This document shows, one piece after another, positions 5,958-12,850 of a DNA stretch of 15,647 bases. The position numbers and the translations under genes are program-made. The stretch's first letter is position 1; every line of letters begins with the position of its first letter. Origin of the DNA: Bacteroidota bacterium (GTDB lineage Bacteria; Bacteroidota; Bacteroidia; Chitinophagales; Chitinophagaceae); the NCBI GenBank assembly GCA_029778965.1, contig JAKPBL010000501.1, forward strand, positions 1 through 15,647, given 5' to 3'. The notes beneath the pieces were generated by a model. It made no database searches. It had not been told where the DNA came from and saw only the letters and a list, made by a program, of their open reading frames with translations.

Positions 5958-8279
5958 ATGCAAACACAAAACTTAGGCTACCCGAGGATAGGCAGCCAAC
6001 GTGAGCTCAAAAAAGCCAGCGAGCAGTACTGGCAGGGAAAAATCACCGTACAGCAACTGCTGCAAGTGGGCAAAACCATCCGTCAACAAAATTGGCAACT
6101 GCAAAAAGATGCGGGCATCGACATCATTCCCTGCAATGACTTTTCCTTTTACGATCAGGTGCTGGACACAACGCTTATGGTTGGAGCAATTCCCGAAAGG
6201 TATCATTCACTGATGGAAGCGAAGCAATTGTCCGACATTGACCTGCTGTTTGCAATGGCAAGGGGTTACCAGAAGGAGGGTTTTGATATAACGGCAATGG
6301 AAATGACCAAATGGTTTGACACCAACTATCATTACATAGTTCCCGAATTCACCGCCAATCAAAAATTCACTTTATACAATACCAAAGTGCTGAACGAATT
6401 TTTGGAAGCAAAAAACAACCTCATCCCTGCAAAGCCAGTTCTAATTGGCCCGGTTTCGTACCTGCTGTTGGGCAAGGAAAAAGAAGAAGGTTTTCACCGG
6501 CTTGAACTGATAAAAAGCCTATTGCCTGTTTACCTTGAAATATTGAAAAAACTGGATGATGCCAATGCACACTACATTCAATTCGACGAGCCTTGCCTCG
6601 CCTTGAATTTAACGGATGCAGAAAGAAAGGTCTTTGAAAATACCTACCGGGAGATCAAAAGCAGATTTCCGCACCTGCACATTATTTTAGCAAGCTATTT
6701 TGAATGTTACGGCGACAACCTCCAAACCGTATTGAATCTACCCGTACAAACCCTACATCTTGACCTGGTACGCTGTCCATTACAGTTGGATGATATTCTG
6801 GCAACCGACTTTGTGAAAACAAAAGCAAACCTATCCCTAGGGTTGGTTGACGGGCGGAACATTTGGAAAAATGATTTTCAGCAATCCCTTGCATTTATTG
6901 ATAAAGCAGTTGAAAAATTAGGAGCGGATAGGGTTTGGCTAGCGCCGTCTTGTTCATTAATCCATTCGCCCTGCGATTTGGATTTGGAAACCAATGACAA
7001 AACCTTAACCCCCGAAATAAAACAGTGGCTTTCTTTTGCCAAACAAAAAATTGACGAAGTAGTAACGCTGAAAAAACTGGCTGCAAAAGAGGACGCTGCA
7101 GCCACACATATTAAATGGCAGGAAAACAAAGCCGCCAATGAAAGCCGCAAAACATCCACACTTATTCACAACAAAAAAGTGAAAGAACGAGTGGCGGCTA
7201 TTACGGAGAAAGACGACCAACGCTTGCATGGCTTTTCTGTAAGAAAAGAAAAGCAGCACGAAGCCTTAAAACTACCGTTGTTCCCTACTACCACTATTGG
7301 TTCGTTTCCGCAAACAACCGAAGTAAGAAGCTGGCGTGCTAAATTTAAAACCGGCGAATTAACACAACAACAATATGATGATTTGATTGCCAAAGAAACC
7401 GAAGAAGCTATTCGCTGGCAGGAAACTACAGGCATTGACGTACTGGTTCATGGCGAATTTGAGCGTAACGACATGGTAGAGTATTTTGGAGAGCAGTTAG
7501 ACGGTTTTGCATTTTCTAAAAACGGCTGGGTGCAGAGTTACGGCAGCCGTTGCGTAAAGCCGCCTATTATCTATGGGGATGTAAGCCGACCAACACCAAT
7601 GACATTAAGGTGGACATCCTTTGCACAATCCCTCACCAAACATTGGGTAAAGGGAATGTTGACGGGACCGGTTACCATTTTGCAATGGAGCTTTGTACGC
7701 AACGACCAGCCGCGCAGCGAAACCTGTACACAGATTGCATTGGCTATTCGGGATGAAGTGGTTGATTTGGAAAAGGCAGGTATAAAGATCATACAAATTG
7801 ATGAACCGGCAATTCGTGAAGGTTTGCCGTTGCGTAAGGAAAACTGGCAGGAATATTTGCAATGGGCAGTAAGAGCGTTCCGTATTTCTGCAAGTGGTGT
7901 GCAAGACGAAACGCAGATCCATACCCACATGTGCTATTCGGAATTTAATGATATCATTCAAAACATTGCCGATATGGATGCAGACGTTATCACCATCGAG
8001 TGCAGCCGTTCGCAAATGGAATTGCTGGACGCCTTCGCCGATTTTAAATACCCCAACGAAATTGGCCCCGGCGTGTATGATATTCATTCACCCAGAGTAC
8101 CGTCAAAAGCGGAAATGGTGGCACTCATGGAAAAAGCAAGATCCGTAATACCTGCAGAGCAACTTTGGGTGAACCCGGATTGTGGCTTAAAGACCCGTCA
8201 TTGGGACGAAACGAAGAAGGCGCTGGCAGAAATGGTAAACGCGGCTAAGGAACTAAGGGAGCTGGTGCATCATACTTAA
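5958..8279 (+). CDS. metE: Cobalamin-independent methionine synthase (5-methyltetrahydropteroyltriglutamate-homocysteine methyltransferase)
   Basis: MetE transfers the methyl group of 5-methyltetrahydrofolate (polyglutamate form) to homocysteine, the last step of methionine synthesis, in the cytoplasm and without B12. The product has 773 residues (E. coli: 753), full length. The N-terminal barrel starts with the hallmark NLGYPRIGSQRELKKASE; the C-terminal catalytic barrel starts near LPLFPTTTIGSFPQT. All zinc ligands are present: H657 and C659 (HTHMC), E681 (IECSRSQ) and C742 (NPDCGLKTR), plus catalytic H710 (YDIHSPRVPS). These sit at a constant +16 offset from my recollection of the E. coli residues. 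The ATG at 5958 is preferred over an in-frame ATG at 5898, because family proteins begin at this point. Expression should be repressed by cobalamin through the upstream riboswitch, implying that the cell also has a B12-dependent MetH or imports B12. It is AT-richer than the genes to the left. Confidence 0.98.
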   Translation: MQTQNLGYPRIGSQRELKKASEQYWQGKITVQQLLQVGKTIRQQNWQLQKDAGIDIIPCNDFSFYDQVLDTTLMVGAIPERYHSLMEAKQLSDIDLLFAMARGYQKEGFDITAMEMTKWFDTNYHYIVPEFTANQKFTLYNTKVLNEFLEAKNNLIPAKPVLIGPVSYLLLGKEKEEGFHRLELIKSLLPVYLEILKKLDDANAHYIQFDEPCLALNLTDAERKVFENTYREIKSRFPHLHIILASYFECYGDNLQTVLNLPVQTLHLDLVRCPLQLDDILATDFVKTKANLSLGLVDGRNIWKNDFQQSLAFIDKAVEKLGADRVWLAPSCSLIHSPCDLDLETNDKTLTPEIKQWLSFAKQKIDEVVTLKKLAAKEDAAATHIKWQENKAANESRKTSTLIHNKKVKERVAAITEKDDQRLHGFSVRKEKQHEALKLPLFPTTTIGSFPQTTEVRSWRAKFKTGELTQQQYDDLIAKETEEAIRWQETTGIDVLVHGEFERNDMVEYFGEQLDGFAFSKNGWVQSYGSRCVKPPIIYGDVSRPTPMTLRWTSFAQSLTKHWVKGMLTGPVTILQWSFVRNDQPRSETCTQIALAIRDEVVDLEKAGIKIIQIDEPAIREGLPLRKENWQEYLQWAVRAFRISASGVQDETQIHTHMCYSEFNDIIQNIADMDADVITIECSRSQMELLDAFADFKYPNEIGPGVYDIHSPRVPSKAEMVALMEKARSVIPAEQLWVNPDCGLKTRHWDETKKALAEMVNAAKELRELVHHT

Positions 8280-8293
8280 AGGTTAAGCGTTAA

Positions 8294-8326
8294 AAACAGG
8301 CAATTGCTTACTGTAATTGCCTGTTT
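8294..8326 (+). terminator. Hairpin terminator downstream of metE
   Basis: The 12-nt arm AAACAGGCAATT (8294-8305) pairs perfectly with AATTGCCTGTTT (8315-8326) around a 9-nt loop, 14 bp after the metE stop, and runs into a short T-rich tail. It probably ends the riboswitch-metE transcript. Confidence 0.8.
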
Positions 8327-8411
8327 ATTTACCGAAAAAATGTCTGTAAAAAAACCAAACACCCAAAAAATCCTTAAGGCTGCATACCATTTTTAAACGG
8401 TACATTGTTAG

Positions 8412-8419
8412 TAGATTTG
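8412..8419 (+). promoter_or_regulatory. Candidate -7 promoter element for the CWC/DUF5522 gene
   Basis: TAGATTTG fits TAnnTTTG and lies 40 bp before the ATG of the small Cys-rich gene, just after the metE terminator. No clear -33 box is seen at the proper distance, only a T-run (8390-8394). Confidence 0.33.
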
Positions 8420-8459
8420 TTTTACTGCGGCGTTTTATTCGGCTCTCTTGCATTGACAC

Positions 8460-8843
8460 ATGGATAAGCATGAACAAAAATATTGCCCAAAATGCGGAAA
8501 CGCATTCACTTGCAAAACAGGCGACATTGCCAATTGCCAATGCAGTTCCGTTACTATAAGCGAAGCAACAGCCCGCTTTCTTTCATCAACCTGGTACGAT
8601 TGTCTTTGTAAGGATTGTCTGAAGAAAATTGACCACAATATTAAAGCTGCAAGAAATTATCAATTCCCTACCCAAAAGGAAATGTTCATTGAAGGCTTGC
8701 ACTATTACAAAGAAGGAAACTATTGGGTATTTACAGAATTATACCATACGCTAAGAGGCTATTGTTGTAAAAATGATTGCAGGCACTGTGCTTATGGGTT
8801 TAAGAAAGACGCCATTTCTACGATCACTCAACCTATTCTGTAA
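8460..8843 (+). CDS. Small Cys-rich protein: CWC-like domain fused to DUF5522
   Basis: The product has 127 residues and 12 cysteines. The N-terminal half (about 8-60) resembles the Cys_rich_CWC family: YCPKCGNAFTCKTGD, then CQC at 26-28 and CLCKDC at 48-53. The C-terminal part (about 78-113) is DUF5522-like: YYKEGNYWVFTELYH followed by RGYCCKNDCRHCAYGF, with cysteines at 102, 103, 107 and 110. The paired CxxC-type clusters suggest bound zinc or an iron-sulfur centre, but neither family has an established function. No signal peptide is present, so it is predicted to be cytoplasmic. It has its own possible promoter and is separated from metE by a terminator. The 3' end converges on the metal-efflux operon. 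Confidence 0.82.
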   Translation: MDKHEQKYCPKCGNAFTCKTGDIANCQCSSVTISEATARFLSSTWYDCLCKDCLKKIDHNIKAARNYQFPTQKEMFIEGLHYYKEGNYWVFTELYHTLRGYCCKNDCRHCAYGFKKDAISTITQPIL

Positions 8844-8900
8844 ACCAGGATAACAAATCAATCAATGAACGGGAATTAAGATCGACTTGTAGTGCAAAAT

Positions 8901-8941
8901 AATATAAGCAGGCAGCTCTTCGAAAGCTGCCTGCTTATATT
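8901..8941. terminator. Bidirectional terminator between convergent genes
   Basis: A perfect 17-bp inverted repeat (8901-8917 with 8925-8941, loop of 7) with A-rich and T-rich flanks lies between the stop of the Cys-rich gene and the stop of the ATPase gene. It should terminate transcripts from both strands. Confidence 0.92.
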
Positions 8942-8959
8942 TAAACCCTTTGGTCTGTT

Positions 8960-11458
8960 CTATTTCTTATACGCCAGTAACCGCAACGCGTTAAACACCA
9001 CCACCAAGGTAGAACCTTCATGTGCAATAACAGCCGGCCCTATACTGGCTACGCCTGCTATAGTGAGCGGGATCAATATTGCCACCACCCCCAGGCTGAT
9101 TACGAGGTTTTGTTTGATAATACCCTTCGCTTTCCTGCTCAGTCCAATAGCAAATGGTAATAACGAGAGCTTATCACCCATTAGCGCAATGTCTGCCGTT
9201 TCCAACGCCACATCGCTACCGGCAGCGCCCATCGCAATACCCACGGTGCTTTTTGCCATTGCGGGTGCATCGTTCACGCCGTCTCCCACCATAGCTACTT
9301 TATTTTCCTGTTGTGCTAATTTTTCAATCGCCTCCACTTTTTGCTCCGGTAATAAACCGCCCCAGGCTTCCGTAAGCCCTGTTTCTTTGGCAATGGCATT
9401 GGCTACTTCCTGGTTATCACCGGTAAGCATGATCATCTTTTGAATGCCCACTTCTTTCAATTGTGCCAATGTTTCTTTTGCTTCAGCACGTGGCGTATCC
9501 ATCACCGCTATAATACCGATATAAATGTTGTTTTGCCGGATGACCATGGTAGTATTACCGGATTTTTCCAGCTCCTGTACTTGTTTTTTTAAATGCTCGT
9601 CTGGTGTAGCTTCGTCCAGCGACTCAAACATTGCCAGATTGCCGGCAAAGATTTCATCATTATCCAATTTTGCCTTGATGCCTTTGCCAAGTACGGCTTC
9701 GAGGTCGTGCGCCGGCGTGATGTTGACATCCTTCAGCTTTTCCTTGCCATCCCTGACGATTGCCTTTGCAATCGGGTGGTCGCTCAGTGATTCAACAGCC
9801 ACTACTCTTTTCAGTAATTCATTTTCATCTGCATCCGACAGCGGAATGATCCTGGTTAATTTAGGTTTACCCTCGGTTAAGGTTCCTGTTTTATCAAAAG
9901 CAAGCGCCGTGAGTGTACCCAAATCTTCCAGCGGCTTACCCCCTTTAATCAATACACCGGCTCTGGCAGCTCTCGCAACGCCGCTTAATACCGCACTCGG
10001 TGTAGAAATAGCCAAAGCACAGGGGCTGGCTGCGACCAATACCGACATGGCGCGATAAAAGCTTTTGCTAAAAGGTTCGTCCGCTACCAGAAATGCAAAG
10101 CACAGCAGCGTTACCAGTATCAGCACCGCAGGCACAAAATACTTTTCAAATTTGTCGGTAAATTGTTGGGTCGGTGATTTTTGCGTCTGAGCCTCATTCA
10201 CCAGCTTAACCAATCTCGACAATGTTGAATCTGAGGCCTCTTTAGATACTTTTATTTCCAGTACCTCATTGCCATTAATGGTTCCGGCAAATACGCGGTG
10301 TTTGGCATCCAGTTTATCGGGGTTTTCAATATTAACATTATCACTCCCGTTACCAACTGCTTCCTTATCTACCGGGATACTTTCGCCGGTGATCGGCGCC
10401 TGGTTAACAGCACTGCTTCCTTTCACAACAATACCATCGGCAGCAATTTTAGTATTGGGTCTCACTACGATAATATCTCCTTTTTTGAGTGTGTCTATTT
10501 TCACTTCCGTGGTTTGCCCGTCTTTTCTCAGCAAAGCTGTCTTTGGGGCAAGCTCCGTAAGCGCTGCAATAGATTTTCGTGCTTTTTCCATGGCAAAATG
10601 CTCCAAGGCATGCCCTAAACTAAAAAGGAAAAGCAGCAGTGCTCCTTCTGCCCAATTACCCAATATAGCTGCACCAATAGCTGCTACCAGCATCAGGAAA
10701 TCAATTTCAAAGCCGCCTTTGGCAATGGTTTGTACAGCTTCTTTCGCCGTATAATAACCGCCAAAAAAATATGCTGCTATGTATAATACCAGGGAAACCG
10801 CATCAGGCAGGGATGGCATTTTTGAAACTGCAAAGCCTGCTCCCAACAATATCCCGCAAACAATGCTAAAAATCAGTTCGGTATTTTTACCCCAAATACC
10901 ACCGTGCGTATGATCATGGTCGTGTTCTTCGCCTTCTTTGTGGTCGTGCTTTTGAGGAGCAATGCTTTCATGCCCGGTTATTTTTACAACCCTGGGGATT
11001 TCTTTCCCGGACACAATTTTCAATCCCTGCTTTTTCAACAAGTTGTCAATCTGCTCTTCAGAAATGGTTTGCTTATCGTACTCTACTACCACCACACCCG
11101 TAGCCGCGGCAGCAACAGACAGGATGCCGGGTTCATCTTTCAGCACAGCCTCAATCAGCTTGGTTTGCCTTTGATGGCGTATGCCCTTCACTTCAACAAC
11201 AAGATGTTGATAGCGCCGGGTAATAGTGGCGCCGGCCTGCTCTGCCATTTTTTGAACAGCATCAACGCTAATGACCTGCGGATCGTAGTGAAAGCAAAGT
11301 TGGGACTTTGATTGCCCTTCTGCCGGAACAATATGTATCTTATCTATTCCTTTTCTTGCGTTGAGTTCATTTATCATTCTATGAACACAGGCGTCTTGTT
11401 CGTCCGGAACATCCGGTAACAATATATCAAGGTTGATTTTTATTTTTTCCACAGTCAT
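8960..11458 (-). CDS. P1B-type heavy-metal translocating ATPase (SPC/HEGST, P1B-4-like; Co/Zn/Cd efflux)
   Basis: This inner-membrane pump uses ATP to export divalent metal from the cytoplasm. It has 832 residues. The N-terminus holds two HMA-like folds (about 5-80 and 83-150), neither with the usual CxxC; a His-rich linker follows (171-186, HDHKEGEEHDHDHTHG). All P-type signatures are present: TGES 357-360, SPC 478-480 in the transport helix, DKTGT 522-526 (phosphorylated D522), the SDHP motif with H561-P562, TGDN 679-682 and GDGVNDAP 725-732. The last membrane region reads AHEGST (H813, E814), like the HEGGT of P1B-4 pumps. SPC instead of CPC plus HEG-T points to Co, Zn or Cd (or Fe/Ni) rather than copper; this substrate call is inference. 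It lies 91 bp downstream of the CzcB adaptor gene on the same strand. ATG start at 11456-11458. Confidence 0.95.
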   Translation of the reverse strand: MTVEKIKINLDILLPDVPDEQDACVHRMINELNARKGIDKIHIVPAEGQSKSQLCFHYDPQVISVDAVQKMAEQAGATITRRYQHLVVEVKGIRHQRQTKLIEAVLKDEPGILSVAAAATGVVVVEYDKQTISEEQIDNLLKKQGLKIVSGKEIPRVVKITGHESIAPQKHDHKEGEEHDHDHTHGGIWGKNTELIFSIVCGILLGAGFAVSKMPSLPDAVSLVLYIAAYFFGGYYTAKEAVQTIAKGGFEIDFLMLVAAIGAAILGNWAEGALLLFLFSLGHALEHFAMEKARKSIAALTELAPKTALLRKDGQTTEVKIDTLKKGDIIVVRPNTKIAADGIVVKGSSAVNQAPITGESIPVDKEAVGNGSDNVNIENPDKLDAKHRVFAGTINGNEVLEIKVSKEASDSTLSRLVKLVNEAQTQKSPTQQFTDKFEKYFVPAVLILVTLLCFAFLVADEPFSKSFYRAMSVLVAASPCALAISTPSAVLSGVARAARAGVLIKGGKPLEDLGTLTALAFDKTGTLTEGKPKLTRIIPLSDADENELLKRVVAVESLSDHPIAKAIVRDGKEKLKDVNITPAHDLEAVLGKGIKAKLDNDEIFAGNLAMFESLDEATPDEHLKKQVQELEKSGNTTMVIRQNNIYIGIIAVMDTPRAEAKETLAQLKEVGIQKMIMLTGDNQEVANAIAKETGLTEAWGGLLPEQKVEAIEKLAQQENKVAMVGDGVNDAPAMAKSTVGIAMGAAGSDVALETADIALMGDKLSLLPFAIGLSRKAKGIIKQNLVISLGVVAILIPLTIAGVASIGPAVIAHEGSTLVVVFNALRLLAYKK

Positions 11459-11549
11459 AGTATTTAAAGTCAGAAAAAGCGTTTGCTGGTATTTTTATAG
11501 TGCAGGTATTCGTCACCGTGCTGCTCAGGATAACTGCATATGGTTCTTT

Positions 11550-12836
11550 TTAATGTGCGTGTTCTCCCTCTCCGGCGCTGGTAAGCTTCGCGAGAACAAA
11601 AAATGCACCTTTTATCACAATTTTTGTATCGGCCGGCACTTCTTTTAGAAGGGTGATCTGCGTATATCCCACATCTGAAACGCCCCTGGCAACCGGGATC
11701 TTTTCAAAAGTCAGATCTGTTTCAGGCTTTTTTTCTTTCTCAGTGTGATCGTGCGGCTCTTTACTATGATCAGCCTCATCCTGCTCATGGTCATGATGTT
11801 CCTTTTCACCATGCGGATCGGTAAGTACAAATATATAATCCTGTCCAAGGTATGTTACAACGGCATCACTGGGCACTGCCGGGGTTGTAATCTTATCCAG
11901 GCTGATGAGGGCAGTAATATTCATACCATCTATCAACCCGGTTTTGTCTCCCTTCACCCGTGCGTGCACGCTTACGGCCTTGCTTTCGCCTTCAAATGAC
12001 GACCCGAGGGAATAGATTTCTGCATCGTATTCCTTTCCGGGGTTATTGGTGAGTGTAAAATGAATACTTTGATTGTTCTTTAATTTGGGCAGGTCTTTTT
12101 CGTATACAAACAGGTCGAGATGGAGCTGACTGTTATCTACAATTTCAGCCACCATGGTGTTCAGGTCTACATAAGTTCCCATTTTTACATCTACACTGCT
12201 TACGATACCGCTGATAGGCGAACGAAGCGAGAGCACAGATACCAGTTTATTGCTGGAAAGTGATGAAAGGCCTATACCCATCAACCGGATTTGCTGCTCC
12301 AAAGCCGCTTTCCTGGTGTTGAGCGCCGTGAGGTTGGATGCTGCAGCCTGCAAATTCTTGAGTGCGCCGGCATTACCCTCATTCAATTCCTTTTGACGGT
12401 TATATTCCTGTTCTGCTAAAATAATCTTCGGCTGTATGCCCAGGTATTCTTCCTGTGCAAGCATAAAATCGGGATTGGCAATAGTAGCGATCACCGCTCC
12501 CTTTTTTACTACATCTCCCGGCTGGATCAGCAGGGATTTTATGATGCCGCTGTAAAGGGAGTTGACAGATGCCTTGTTTTGATTAGGCACACGCAATGTA
12601 CCATTGGCCCTGACAGAAGCAGTTAACTGCTTCTGCTCTATACTACCCGTTTCTATTCCAATACTCCTGATCTGTTCGCTGGTAAGTGTAGTGGTGTTTT
12701 CATTTTCATGTTCATTGGGGTGAACCTGCGCTTCCGATTCCCCGGCTTGGGCTGCTGTTTCGTCTTTACCGCTACCGCACGATAGTTGGGTAACTATTGT
12801 AATGGCAAATGCTATAAACCATAATATTCTTTTCAT
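11550..12836 (-). CDS. czcB: CzcB-like periplasmic adaptor (membrane fusion) lipoprotein of an RND metal efflux pump
   Basis: The adaptor links the inner-membrane RND pump to the outer-membrane channel. It has 428 residues. The lipoprotein signal ends in VTQLSC (Cys20). Two biotinyl-lipoyl half-domains are visible: YSGIIKSLLIQPGDVVKKG (about 95-113) and LRSPISGIVSSVDVKMG (about 204-220); between them an alpha-hairpin (about 121-190) carries the channel contact. The beta-barrel domain follows (about 235-310). The membrane-proximal region contains a His/Asp/Glu-rich insert (342-364, PHGEKEHHDHEQDEADHSKE onwards) and the protein ends in GEGEHAH, both likely to bind metal. An N-terminal HPNEHENEN stretch is similar. 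The gene begins 14 bp after the CzcA-CzcC stop, so it is cotranscribed with it. Zn/Co/Cd is likelier than Cu, as Met-rich motifs are absent; this is inference. Confidence 0.93.
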   Translation of the reverse strand: MKRILWFIAFAITIVTQLSCGSGKDETAAQAGESEAQVHPNEHENENTTTLTSEQIRSIGIETGSIEQKQLTASVRANGTLRVPNQNKASVNSLYSGIIKSLLIQPGDVVKKGAVIATIANPDFMLAQEEYLGIQPKIILAEQEYNRQKELNEGNAGALKNLQAAASNLTALNTRKAALEQQIRLMGIGLSSLSSNKLVSVLSLRSPISGIVSSVDVKMGTYVDLNTMVAEIVDNSQLHLDLFVYEKDLPKLKNNQSIHFTLTNNPGKEYDAEIYSLGSSFEGESKAVSVHARVKGDKTGLIDGMNITALISLDKITTPAVPSDAVVTYLGQDYIFVLTDPHGEKEHHDHEQDEADHSKEPHDHTEKEKKPETDLTFEKIPVARGVSDVGYTQITLLKEVPADTKIVIKGAFFVLAKLTSAGEGEHAH

Positions 12837-12850
12837 CTGTTATTTTTTTG

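Noticed and set aside
10875..10950. Repetitive HDH-coding stretch as a DNA repeat or CRISPR-like array
   Set aside because: It is low-complexity coding for the His-rich linker of the ATPase, with no spaced repeat units.
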